Source: Pectobacterium zantedeschiae
GTDB lineage: Bacteria; Pseudomonadota; Gammaproteobacteria; Enterobacterales; Enterobacteriaceae
DNA: 64,000 bases
Assembly (NCBI RefSeq): GCF_004137795.1
Contig: NZ_NWTM01000001.1
Location: 1,601,229 to 1,665,228 of the forward strand
Direction of reading: 5' to 3'
In this document: positions 49,781 to 58,796 of the stretch, in pieces
Layout of the letters: the number at the start of each line of letters is the position of its first letter
Position numbering within the stretch: position 1 is the stretch's first letter
The notes under the pieces: generated by a model
Seen by the model: only the letters and a program-made list of their open reading frames with translations
Told to the model about the DNA's origin: nothing
Database searches by the model: none
Made by a program: the position numbers and the translations under genes

Positions 49781-51077
49781 GTGTAAGAGCTTCGCTGGTG
49801 TCGTTCTCTATGCATTAAGATCAGGCTCTCACCATAAATGCACACCTAACGTCATTGGTGGAAACATGATGGGAGATATAGCCGGAGATCTGATCGCTGA
49901 ATTTAATACTACAAAAATGCTTCGCCCTGATGTCGCTAAACCTGTCTGGCACAATTCGCTTCGCCTGCCGAAAAACGAAGCGCTGACAGATGCTCAGTGG
50001 TCAAAAATCGCTGATGACTACATGGCACGCATGGGCTTCGCTGAAACGCATCTGAAATGCTATATCCTACATGACGATGCTGACGGCCAACACATTCATA
50101 TCATAGCCAGCAGAGTTTCTCTATATGCAGGAAAACTCTACCTTGGTAAGAACGAAAATCTCATCAGCACACGTATCATTCAGCAGCTTGAAGAAGATCA
50201 CCATCTGACAAGAACCAAAGGGCCAGAATCGGGAGCAGCACTATCCCCAGCGTCGCCCTCCCCTAAGCCAAAACGCAAAAAATCACGTAACGAAGCGATG
50301 CAGGAGAAAAGGACTGGTGAGCTATGTCCGAAAACCATCATTCAGGAAGCCCTTGATACATTATTAATCAGCAAACTATCAACCACTGAATTTGTGCAGC
50401 AGCTTGCCGCACGAAACATCATGGCAGTCCCGAATATCGCTTCCACAGGAAAAATGAACGGCTTCTCATTCGAATACGGTGGGATTGCTTTCAAGGCATC
50501 GCAGCTAGGTAAGTGTTACTCCTGGTCTGCCTTACAAAACAGATTCGACTACCAACCTGAACGCGATAATGACTTTCTGTTCTCATTGAAAACCTCTGTT
50601 AGTGAAGCATCTGTTAGCGAAGCTCTTGATATGACCATTGCTATAGATGCCCCTGAAATCACAACAGAAGACGTTAACAGTCCCATCGAAACGCTTGCCC
50701 TTAATAAAGACGCTGGTCAGGACGAATACGCAATCAATTATCCCAAAGCGCTTCTCCCTGATGCTAATGCCAAAGAAGCGTATGCAACCGAAGCAGTAAA
50801 AGAAGCTGGTGCCGGTGGTAAAGAAGCACATGCAACCGAAGCAGTAAAAGAAGCTCCCAATCGAAGCTATGCGATTTCAACGTTCAGATGGTTAGAAACC
50901 ATCCCCTACCTCAGCACCATCATTGAGGTTCTGAGAAAACTCAGAATCCCTATCCTGAAACGTCCAGGAAGACACAACACAATCACTGGCGGGAAAATAA
51001 TAGAAATTACGTCGTTAACACCAAAAAACACCATTCAAACTACCCCAAAATCACACCCATCATCATTCCCAATGTAG
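49755..51077 (+). CDS. mobA: MOBP-like relaxase
   Basis: The 440-aa protein has an N-terminal relaxase domain. The likely motif I tyrosine lies in AGVVLYALRSG, and the HUH-type metal motif is DADGQHIHIIASRV (about residues 107-120). A linker follows (PKPKRKKSRNEAMQEKRTG), then a second domain of unknown role. Residues about 339-366 contain two copies of KEA(Y/H)ATEAVKEA, encoded by a near-identical DNA repeat. It would nick oriT and lead the DNA through a conjugation pore supplied by another element, since no type IV secretion genes are present. Confidence 0.82.
   Translation: MKGMQKIRRCKSFAGVVLYALRSGSHHKCTPNVIGGNMMGDIAGDLIAEFNTTKMLRPDVAKPVWHNSLRLPKNEALTDAQWSKIADDYMARMGFAETHLKCYILHDDADGQHIHIIASRVSLYAGKLYLGKNENLISTRIIQQLEEDHHLTRTKGPESGAALSPASPSPKPKRKKSRNEAMQEKRTGELCPKTIIQEALDTLLISKLSTTEFVQQLAARNIMAVPNIASTGKMNGFSFEYGGIAFKASQLGKCYSWSALQNRFDYQPERDNDFLFSLKTSVSEASVSEALDMTIAIDAPEITTEDVNSPIETLALNKDAGQDEYAINYPKALLPDANAKEAYATEAVKEAGAGGKEAHATEAVKEAPNRSYAISTFRWLETIPYLSTIIEVLRKLRIPILKRPGRHNTITGGKIIEITSLTPKNTIQTTPKSHPSSFPM
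50770..50853 (+). repeat. In-frame tandem repeat within the relaxase gene
   Basis: GCAACCGAAGCAGTAAAAGA occurs twice, 48 bases apart, each inside a KEA-ATEAVKEA coding unit. The duplication keeps the frame and adds a 16-residue step to a low-complexity linker. Confidence 0.8.
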
Positions 51078-51126
51078 GGCTGGCAAGGCTTACATCAAGC
51101 TCTTCTTCATACAAAAAAGACAAGAT

Positions 51127-51200
51127 TAACGATCGATATAACCGATCTATAAATAAATTATAATAGATTTTATCTATCATAAGTAAACCATCGATCGTTA
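51127..51200. repeat. Spaced perfect inverted repeat after the relaxase gene
   Basis: TAACGATCGAT (51127-51137) and ATCGATCGTTA (51190-51200) are perfect 11-bp inverted copies separated by 52 AT-rich bases that contain weaker nested pairs (GATCTATAA / TTATCTATC-like). It could be a protein-binding region or a long terminator stem. No function is assigned. The remainder of 51201-51395 has no gene. Confidence 0.6.
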
Positions 51201-51395
51201 CAAGCGATTTGCTTTGTTTAATCACAACTGTTCAAAATGTAGCTTTGCGATATCTCATAAAATACTGATTTAACTGTTCTATTTACTTATTCAACTAACG
51301 AAAGGTTATGAAATGACACAACTCGTCTCATGCATAGTTCCTGACTTCTTCATACATCGAATATGACCTTCACTTTCAGCTATTAAGGAATTTGT

Positions 51396-52193
51396 ATGAG
51401 CATTTTACTCATGAGACGTTTTTGGGCTGCATTATTGCTGCCTTTATTTATTGACTGGTTTTCCAGAGGAAATGCCATCGGAGTCTGGTGGCTCTGGCTG
51501 CCCGTCACTGCTCCTCTATTGATCTGGACTTTTTTTACCTACAGGAAAAACCGGAAAGAAGACGCTGATTCCAGAGACTGGGTGCGTCAACAATGGAAAG
51601 AACAAATCACTACCGAGAAATTTGAGTTTTGCGGTCGGGCATATACATTTCAGGAAACGTTCTCAGGCACGGTCATCAGCTATGACCCGAACAACGATAC
51701 CCTGTGGGTAAAAAAAGATGACGGAGCCGAAACACAAATCTCTGCGCATGGGTTGGCGTTCAGAGAATCGCATCGTATTAAAAAATACGCATTTCACTGC
51801 TATAGCGATCATAACGCTTATACATCATTTGAAGATGCAGTGATTGTTAATAAAACCACCAAAGAGCGACAAATTAACCTCCCCAGAAGATGTTTTGTTG
51901 TATCTGGGCCAAGTGCCATTACGCTGCTTCTGGGGCCCAGATTTCAGTTTACTGCTGCAAGCTATAGTTCTGCTATGCCTGTCCCACCTTTTTTTGCTGT
52001 TACTTTTATCCTGCTTAATATTATTGCTAACACTTCACTTTGCATTTTTCTTTTCAATTTCGACAACGTCGAACTCTGGCATACCTATTTGCTATCAACA
52101 CTAGTCTGTCACGCTCTGATCAGGTTGTTAAACATCAGGGTTGACAAGTTTGATATCGAATTCAGACATTTTGTTAAATCATTAACACGTTAA
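51396..52193 (+). CDS. Membrane protein of unknown function
   Basis: The 265-aa protein has an N-terminal hairpin of two helices (about 8-26 and 30-48), a soluble central domain of about 130 residues rich in beta strands (FCGRAYTFQETFSGTVISYD), and two C-terminal helices near 198-240. I do not recognise the family. AAGGAA precedes the ATG. It leads a run of three same-strand genes, the other two encoding lipoproteins, so all three products would meet at the envelope. Confidence 0.6.
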   Translation: MSILLMRRFWAALLLPLFIDWFSRGNAIGVWWLWLPVTAPLLIWTFFTYRKNRKEDADSRDWVRQQWKEQITTEKFEFCGRAYTFQETFSGTVISYDPNNDTLWVKKDDGAETQISAHGLAFRESHRIKKYAFHCYSDHNAYTSFEDAVIVNKTTKERQINLPRRCFVVSGPSAITLLLGPRFQFTAASYSSAMPVPPFFAVTFILLNIIANTSLCIFLFNFDNVELWHTYLLSTLVCHALIRLLNIRVDKFDIEFRHFVKSLTR

Positions 52194-52228
52194 AAATTAA
52201 TTAATAATAAATCCCAAGGCATATAGTA

Positions 52229-52603
52229 ATGAAAAAACTCATTATCGTCGCATTGGTATCACTCACACTCTCTGGATGTTATTCATTCGGTAATCAAACA
52301 CTGAAAAATGTAACGCCGGAAGACGTAAAAGCTAAAATCGTGAAAGGAAAAACCACCAAGTCAGAAGTATTAACCGCATTTGGTAAGCCGGATAAACGCA
52401 TTGCCTCAGATGATGAGGAAAAGTGGTCTTATTCGATGCATAACTACCGCAGTAAACCTACATCATACATTCCTCTTGTCGGGGTGCTGATTGGAGGAAC
52501 GGATATTGAAGAAAAATCTATCCTCATTACGTTTAAAGGTGAAAAGGTCAATTCCTATGAGTTCAGTGCTGGTGCCAGTGAGATTAAGCACGGAGCCTTT
52601 TAA
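52229..52603 (+). CDS. Lipoprotein with SmpA/OmlA-like domain
   Basis: The 124-aa protein has a lipoprotein signal (IVALVSLTLSGC, Cys at about 17). The following region has the BamE/SmpA pattern (KGKTTKSEVLTAFGKPDKRI, then EEKWSYSM). Such domains bind or tether partner proteins at the outer membrane. It is much smaller than, and clearly different from, BamE. It sits 35 bp after the membrane-protein gene and 26 bp before the next lipoprotein gene. Confidence 0.7.
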   Translation: MKKLIIVALVSLTLSGCYSFGNQTLKNVTPEDVKAKIVKGKTTKSEVLTAFGKPDKRIASDDEEKWSYSMHNYRSKPTSYIPLVGVLIGGTDIEEKSILITFKGEKVNSYEFSAGASEIKHGAF

Positions 52604-52629
52604 CAGGTAGTAATCAGCTAACGAGAGCT

Positions 52630-52953
52630 ATGATGAATAAAAAATTATCTTTGGGGTTACTGGTGCTGTCATTTTTTCTTACCGGCTGCGACAGCGAACC
52701 GTCCGATACTGACATTACGAAAGCAATGCAGTCTTTTACTGAAGAAATGAACAAAGGCGCACCGTCTGAATCAGCCAGAGTCGTTTTCAATTCAGCTAAG
52801 AAAATCGCTTGTAAAGAAAAAGACAGCGATGGAGGCTACAAATGCACGGTCGAATACAGTGCAAAACTTCCGTTTCTGGGTGAGAAAGCCTCAACCATGG
52901 AGTTTAAGTTCTTTAAGTTTGAAGACAAATGGAAAGTTTCACCTTCAAAATAA
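52630..52953 (+). CDS. Small lipoprotein of unknown function
   Basis: The 107-aa protein has a clear lipobox (VLSFFLTGC, Cys at about 20) and a small alpha/beta domain with two more cysteines (KKIACKEK and YKCTVEY) that could form a disulfide. Its last 31 codons and the terminator behind it are duplicated at 55328-55560. It is probably in one operon with the two preceding genes. Confidence 0.65.
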   Translation: MMNKKLSLGLLVLSFFLTGCDSEPSDTDITKAMQSFTEEMNKGAPSESARVVFNSAKKIACKEKDSDGGYKCTVEYSAKLPFLGEKASTMEFKFFKFEDKWKVSPSK

Positions 52954-52990
52954 TTGATATGACATAAACAGCATTAGGGAAAGCATCAGT

Positions 52991-53018
52991 CCGTAGTTTC
53001 AGCGCTACGGGCTTTTTC
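52991..53018 (+). terminator. Intrinsic terminator of the lipoprotein operon
   Basis: CCGTAG and CTACGG pair across an 8-base loop and are followed by GCTTTTTC. The same terminator appears in the downstream duplicate. Confidence 0.8.
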
Positions 53019-53163
53019 ATCTGCATTACCTTAGACTGAACTAACAGTTTTCGCGGACAGAACACAATCAAATCTGACAGGCTGCATTGAGCGAGGAGCG
53101 GAAGTTCGGAATGCATACTTACATCGATGCGTCTTAAACAATAGGTAGCAGGTCAGTTCAGCC

Positions 53164-53473
53164 TACAGGACTCATGATACGCGGGCGTTAGCCCGGTTGC
53201 TGGGACTGGAATCTTGCACAACAGCAGTGCGAAGCCCGGAAAGTAACGGCATAGCAGAAAGCTTCGTGAAGACGATAAAACGGGACTACATCAGCATCAT
53301 GCCGAAACCGAACAGCCAGGCAGCGGTGATGAATCTGGCGGTGGCCTTCAGTCATTACAACGAACATCATCCGCATAGTGCACTGGGATATCGCTCATCA
53401 CGGGAATATATATGCAGGAAGTTATCGCAACCATAAGAGAGCAAAAACGTCTAGATATATAGGATCAAATCCA
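53164..53473 (+). mobile_element. IS2-like (IS3 family) remnant with right end
   Basis: The frame at about 53170-53436 encodes the C-terminal part of an IS2-type OrfB transposase ([20 protein letters not shown], then [20 protein letters not shown]), including the last catalytic Glu region. The sequence ends at AACGTCTAGATATATAGG then ATCAAATCCA (to 53473), which matches the IS2 right inverted repeat. The left half and orfA are absent, so it is inactive. Confidence 0.8.
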
Positions 53474-53608
53474 ATAAATACAAGTTCAGTTCACGGATAA
53501 AATGGATTCCGCTCTCTTGATGTTCCTCAATAAGGATGACTAGCATCATTCTTATTAGACTTTTTATAGGTTACTATATAAATCCTACTAAATTTGAAGG
53601 AAATATCC

Positions 53609-53926
53609 ATGAGACCATATGTTACTTTCGAATTCCTCAATATAACTAACGACATGATCTCCCATACGTGCTTTAGAGAAACTACAACAGATCATAATCA
53701 AGGCTTAGAACTTTTCGAAATGGTTATCTCACCGAATACTGGTGGTGGGGCTATCGTTAAGCATACGGGTAAACTATTAACCTTTTTTGCAGTTGATGGT
53801 GATGGCTTACCTTATCTTTATGATATTGGTCAAATGCAAAAAGTTGTTCGTATCAGCGATATGTCATGCTTCGTTGATGGCAAACCTTACGAAGTCTATC
53901 GTAATTCGCAGCAGGCAGATCAATAG
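53609..53926 (+). CDS. Hypothetical protein of unknown function
   Basis: The 105-aa protein (MRPYVTFEFLNITNDMISHT at the N-terminus) is soluble and probably beta-rich, with a glycine cluster SPNTGGGAIVKHTG. GAAGGAAA precedes the ATG at 53609; an in-frame ATG at 53594 is less likely. I do not recognise it. It lies between the IS2 remnant and an IS3-family copy and is closed by its own terminator. Confidence 0.5.
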   Translation: MRPYVTFEFLNITNDMISHTCFRETTTDHNQGLELFEMVISPNTGGGAIVKHTGKLLTFFAVDGDGLPYLYDIGQMQKVVRISDMSCFVDGKPYEVYRNSQQADQ

Positions 53927-54004
53927 CAAAAATATTGATGAATTTCATGCCATAATGTCTAAGTTGAAGGGCTAGAACCTTTCTTGACTACCTGCCATAT
54001 CCCA

Positions 54005-54033
54005 AAAACCAATCATAACCGGTTGGTTTTTTT
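54005..54033 (+). terminator. Intrinsic terminator after the 105-aa gene
   Basis: AAAACCAA and TTGGTTTT form a perfect 8-bp stem with a 10-base loop that runs into TTTTTTT. Confidence 0.85.
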
Positions 54034-54079
54034 ATGTCTGCAATTTGACGATCCACAAGGGAGGATAGATTTGTAGTGG

Positions 54080-54990
<911 letters not shown>

Positions 54991-55004
54991 TTTAATATAT
55001 ATCT

Positions 55005-55253
55005 TTACATTTCAATGTGTTGAAGTCTTTTCTTCAGCTTGCGTATTTCAATCTGCTCAGGTTTCATTGGTGAAGCTATCGGGGATTTTCCCGCTCGATC
55101 TTCTTTCAACTGGCGGACCAACTTATCCATCGTGGATTTACCGACATTCATTGCCGTGGCAGCAGCGGCAATGGTGTAATGCTGATCGAGTACAAGCTGG
55201 GCAGCTTCGAGGCGAAACTCAGGGCTAAAATTGCGTCTGTTACGTCCGGTCAT
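55005..55253 (-). pseudogene. IS3-family OrfA (truncated by a nonsense codon)
   Basis: The 82-aa product begins like full OrfA proteins ([20 protein letters not shown], a helix-turn-helix) and stops after KKRLQHIEM, where relatives continue ENEILKKATALL. The DNA still carries the continuation (ATATTAAAAAAGGCTACC), including the A6G slippage motif at 54987-54993, but GAA has become TAA at 55005-55007. Confidence 0.8.
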
Positions 55254-55327
55254 AATGTCACCTGTTTTTGACTATGAGGCGATGATATCACCTCTATTCA
55301 GGTGGCCAAATTAACTATGCCACTACA

Positions 55328-55417
55328 AAACTCCCCTTCCTGGGTGAAAAAATCTCAACTATGGAGTTTAAGTTCTTTAAATTTGAAGGAAAGTGGAAGA
55401 TTTCCCCCTCCAAATAA
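55328..55417 (+). pseudogene. Lipoprotein gene 3' fragment (duplicate of 52630-52953)
   Basis: The codons KLPFLGEKISTMEFKFFKFE then GKWKISPSK and the stop copy the end of the lipoprotein gene with a few changes. The 5' part, including the lipobox, is missing, and the IS3-family element directly abuts it. Confidence 0.85.
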
Positions 55418-55451
55418 CTGATATATCATAAACAGCATTAGGGAAAGCATC

Positions 55452-55482
55452 AGCCCGTAGTTTCATCGCTACGGGCTTTTTC
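55452..55482 (+). terminator. Duplicated terminator
   Basis: AGCCCGTAG and CTACGGGCT form a perfect 9-bp stem with an 8-base loop, then TTTTTC. It is the second copy of the lipoprotein operon terminator. Confidence 0.8.
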
Positions 55483-55583
55483 ATCCGCATTACCTTAGAC
55501 TAAACTAACAGTTTTTGAGGACGGCACACAATCAAATCAGATATGCTGCAACCACCGGTTGAACTCACAACGAAAAACAGACA

Positions 55584-55643
55584 TAAGAATTATCATAACA
55601 ATATCCTTATCTATCTGATATTGTTATGACAATTGAATTCTTA
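55584..55643. repeat. Long imperfect palindrome upstream of the 125-aa membrane-protein gene
   Basis: CATAACAATATC (55594-55605) and GATATTGTTATG (55617-55628) are perfect 12-bp inverted copies around an 11-base centre. TAAGAATT (55584-55591) and AATTCTTA (55636-55643) extend the symmetry outward. It lies 30 bp before the next gene. It could be an operator, a recombination site or a hairpin. Confidence 0.7.
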
Positions 55644-55673
55644 AATTAACATATAGTCAGGTTGTTCTTCACC

Positions 55674-56051
55674 ATGAAAATAATTTTAGAAACTTTGACG
55701 AAAGGGAATGCGAAAGAGAAACTAAGTGTTATTGCTGATCTCACAACCATTGCGGGAATATCGATAGCAACAGTTACCGCAGGTCTGTTAGCCTTGGTCG
55801 CAAGGACTGATAAGATAGATGTAGGAAATCTTCTGGGAGTGGTAATAATATCTCTGTTAGCACTAGCTGGGGTTTGCTGTTTTATAGCTGTATTTATTTG
55901 GGTTGTAACCAAAATATCGAAACCATGGGGAGCTCCACGAGGGGTTCAGTTCTTAGTGACATGTGCTATCTGGATTTTTTTTATCTGTATGTTTTTACTT
56001 TCTATTTCTATCTTTTATGATTTTATCTCCTCGATACGTATATTTTTTTAA
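55674..56051 (+). CDS. Three-helix membrane protein of unknown function
   Basis: The 125-aa protein has an amphipathic N-terminus (KIILETLTKGNAKEKLSVIA) and helices at about 27-44, 54-78 and 95-118. I chose the ATG at 55674 over a TTG at 55662. No family is recognised. A long palindrome precedes it. The tail region to 56141 has no gene. Confidence 0.5.
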   Translation: MKIILETLTKGNAKEKLSVIADLTTIAGISIATVTAGLLALVARTDKIDVGNLLGVVIISLLALAGVCCFIAVFIWVVTKISKPWGAPRGVQFLVTCAIWIFFICMFLLSISIFYDFISSIRIFF

Positions 56052-56141
56052 TACTTATCGAACATCCCATGAAATATACAGGTTATATTACATTTAGCTC
56101 TGTGCCGCAACAGTGTCAGATCAGAGCTAATACATTTTTCA

Positions 56142-56552
56142 TCACAATCGACAACCACTCTTCCTGACGCCCGTTGAAGCTCTTATTAGCTTGTTTGCAT
56201 CATACTTTTTCTTTTCATGCATATAAATACGTTCAGTTCTTCCACCGTTGTTGGTGATGAAACTGATGATGGAGAGAAAAACTTTGTTCAGTCGTGGTTT
56301 ATCTATCAAATCATCGCTGATTTTTTCGATATGGCAATAGTAAGAGAGAAGCAAAAAGCTCAACACCACTTCACGATTCGAGAACGTCAGATTTTCTATG
56401 TCTTGTTGATACTTAATGTAAAATCCTGCGCAAAAAAGATAAGACTGCGCTGTGATTTCTGCCTCTGAAAAACCAGACTCGTTAAGTTTATCAACGAACC
56501 TGTCCAGCAACAGCAGATATCTTTCCATTATATTCATATTTATTTTTTTCAT
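56142..56552 (-). CDS. Hypothetical helical protein
   Basis: The 136-aa protein is largely helical (MERYLLLLDRFVDKLNESGF, SFLLLSYYCHIEKISDDLID) with a Lys/Arg-rich end. AAGGA lies nine bases before the ATG at 56552; the frame opens slightly earlier. It lies 98 bp downstream of the ginD-like gene on the same strand and could be cargo expressed with the recombinase operon. Its function is unknown. Confidence 0.5.
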   Translation of the reverse strand: MKKINMNIMERYLLLLDRFVDKLNESGFSEAEITAQSYLFCAGFYIKYQQDIENLTFSNREVVLSFLLLSYYCHIEKISDDLIDKPRLNKVFLSIISFITNNGGRTERIYMHEKKKYDANKLIRASTGVRKSGCRL

Positions 56553-56650
56553 AGCTATGCATCCTTGCATTAAAATGATTAATATTGTCGTCCTGACAAG
56601 ATATAGATATCATCATTAAATTAAAAATCAAGTGATTAGTAAAAATATAT

Positions 56651-57067
56651 TTACGCTGTCTGTTTTATTTTACAGCCTTTCTTCTTTTCGGGTAATGGTG
56701 CATTAAGATGGTGTAATTTCATACCACATTTATAGGCATTATACTGCCACAATGTGAACTGTTCTTTATAACGGTTATTTTGCTGTTCAAGAATTTCCAT
56801 GTTTTTCTCAAGATGTCTTATTCTTTGCGCCGCAATTTTCAGACTGGCCGGTTTCTTTGGTGCAATCTGGCTTGCCTGTATCATTTTCTTTTTCATTAAA
56901 TAGGCAGCCACGATATCCTCATACATATTTAATGACTGACGACTGGGTTTCTTTCCGATAAAACTGGCAACTTCAATACAAAGCGCTTCCCATGTCAACT
57001 TTCCTTTCCAGAGATGAAGGGTATTTTTTATTATCGTGATATCTGATGCGGTTAAATGTTTTGCCAT
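56651..57067 (-). CDS. ginD: GinD-like small protein of a GInt recombinase operon
   Basis: The 138-aa basic protein has a helical N-terminal part that could form a helix-turn-helix (LTWEALCIEVASFIGKKPSR), then a probable coiled coil (LEKNMEILEQQNNRYKEQF) and a Lys-rich tail. AGGAGG precedes its ATG. It follows the third recombinase gene by 43 bp. In GInt islands and Tn554-like trios, a small fourth or third protein of this kind accompanies the recombinases. I assign the name from context more than from sequence. Confidence 0.6.
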   Translation of the reverse strand: MAKHLTASDITIIKNTLHLWKGKLTWEALCIEVASFIGKKPSRQSLNMYEDIVAAYLMKKKMIQASQIAPKKPASLKIAAQRIRHLEKNMEILEQQNNRYKEQFTLWQYNAYKCGMKLHHLNAPLPEKKKGCKIKQTA

Positions 57068-57110
57068 ACTGCCTCCTGAGGATTAATTTTATAAGTTATA
57101 TTTTCATTTT

Positions 57111-58796
57111 TTATTTCTGCATTTTCTCTAAAACCGATAATACAGCTTCGTGATGCGCCACCCACTTATCAGCACCAAAATACTCGTCTTTCACCGCCTT
57201 TTTCGCTATCTGAAGGTGCTGACGGATTTTTTCGATACGCTCATGCTCATTCATTCCCTCTGCCCAGCCATAATACAACATGCTGGCTAATTTCTGACAG
57301 GGGAGCATCAGATAATCATGAACGCAATAACCGTAGGGCGTGACGTGAACTGCACCGTGATCCGGCTCTTCTGTGATAACGGGGATACTGACAGGCAGCG
57401 TGTAGCCGCGAGCGCCCAGCTTCAGTCCCTGGATTTTCTTGCGCATCTCTTCCTGAGAAACATGGTTATAGGCACGGTTCTGTATGACACTGACCCTGCC
57501 TGACCATTTGGCGATGTCCAGTTCGGAGAGTTCACCATGATGCGCCAGCGTGTTGAGAAGGTGTCTCGGCTGATGGGAGCGCAGAAATAAGGGGCTCCCT
57601 TCATCATCGGTATAACCATGACGCGCAAAGATGTTCTTCACCGCGCCGGAAGATGTCATCTTCGCGATATTAGATTCAAAGAAATGATACGCTGGCCTGC
57701 AAATCTGAAAAGCTCTTGTCTGTCTTTTCTCACAGCACTGATATTTGTTCAGCAGACACAGCGCGTTGCTGTATGGCACGAGTTTTTCTTTATCAAACCA
57801 GGGGAAATCCGCAGGCAGAGCCTGCATCACATCGGGTGAGAGCGGCTCTTTCATGGAAGACTCAGGTGAAGCCCGTTTTCCTGAGTGTTTTTGCTTTTCT
57901 GCCCGTCGCGCGACTGAACGTGCATTTTCCGACAGGCTGCGCAACCGGCTGACTGCTTTTCTGGCGACAGGCACCATAACATCCGGCACCCACTTGATTG
58001 TGGCTCCATAGCCCTTGACGGCATGAAAGCGAAGCCCGTAACGCTCCACGCCATTTTTATCTTTTCGGGTGATCTCACAGTCTGCCGGTAATGCCAGAAT
58101 TTCTGAAATACGGCTTGGTGAGCACATCAGCAAGGCAAAAACTGAGGTGGTAAACAAATCACGCTCACTGAGTTCATCATCCGGTCGTGAAAAAATTTCA
58201 GCGATGGCGAATACAGCCCGTTCGTCCGGTAATTTATGCTTTCTGTCGGGATCGTCTTTCTCAGGAAGGTAGTGATTTTTCATATCCGGTTTAGTCGGAT
58301 TGCGCCAGCGAAAAAAACCACAGGTGACGAAGTGATGATCCGTAAGAAACTGCGCCAGTTTCTCAAGCTGTGCGCCACACTGGTATAACACATTACTTTC
58401 ATAATACTGTCTGGCTGCCTGCATCGCTTCATCCAGCACTAAAACCGACGTGTTATAGATATGGGCATTCTGGCAAACCTGCAACAACGCTTTTTCCAGA
58501 CACTTCAGTGCCATGAGTGCCGCACCGTGATGTTTGACCGGACGTAAAGCCTGATTATAGCGAAGGTAGCTTTTGGCAAAAGAAATGAAATCGCTGTCCA
58601 TGACATCTTCATGTCTCAATACACGTCTCCCCGTCCCCAGCTTGCGGAACGTTGCAATGCCTTTCCAGACAGGCGAATACCAGTCCAAATCCGCACCAAA
58701 TACGGTAAGCTTATCCCGGCAAAAAACAGTAAAAGCGGCGGTATTCCTTTCCACACTCAATGCAGCCTGAGATTTGAATACGGTCACATTACCCAT
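57111..58796 (-). CDS. ginC: GinC-like large tyrosine recombinase
   Basis: The 561-aa protein has a tyrosine recombinase catalytic domain in its second half: Arg in LMCSPSRISEILALP, H-x-x-R in LRSHQPRHLLNTLAH, W in IAKWSGR and the nucleophile Tyr in QNRAYNHVS. A long N-terminal DNA-binding part and a C-terminal extension surround it. The open frame reaches 59003, but the ATG at 58796 overlaps the upstream stop (ATGGGTAA), which implies translational coupling, so I use it. Confidence 0.75.
   Translation of the reverse strand: MGNVTVFKSQAALSVERNTAAFTVFCRDKLTVFGADLDWYSPVWKGIATFRKLGTGRRVLRHEDVMDSDFISFAKSYLRYNQALRPVKHHGAALMALKCLEKALLQVCQNAHIYNTSVLVLDEAMQAARQYYESNVLYQCGAQLEKLAQFLTDHHFVTCGFFRWRNPTKPDMKNHYLPEKDDPDRKHKLPDERAVFAIAEIFSRPDDELSERDLFTTSVFALLMCSPSRISEILALPADCEITRKDKNGVERYGLRFHAVKGYGATIKWVPDVMVPVARKAVSRLRSLSENARSVARRAEKQKHSGKRASPESSMKEPLSPDVMQALPADFPWFDKEKLVPYSNALCLLNKYQCCEKRQTRAFQICRPAYHFFESNIAKMTSSGAVKNIFARHGYTDDEGSPLFLRSHQPRHLLNTLAHHGELSELDIAKWSGRVSVIQNRAYNHVSQEEMRKKIQGLKLGARGYTLPVSIPVITEEPDHGAVHVTPYGYCVHDYLMLPCQKLASMLYYGWAEGMNEHERIEKIRQHLQIAKKAVKDEYFGADKWVAHHEAVLSVLEKMQK

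Larger units (their letters stand above)
55328..55560 (+). repeat. Duplicated lipoprotein end plus terminator and downstream DNA
   Basis: The stretch aligns with about 52863-53095 over roughly 230 bp with scattered substitutions and ends in both cases near ATGCTGCA/GGCTGCA. The repeat flanks a 2.2-kb block of IS remnants and the 105-aa gene. Confidence 0.85.

Noticed and set aside
53197..53436. Intact 79-aa gene
   Set aside because: It is only the end of an IS2-like transposase, with its frame continuing upstream into decayed sequence.
57422..58078. Several 60-90 codon frames on both strands inside the ginC-like gene
   Set aside because: They are shadows of the recombinase coding sequence with no family pattern.
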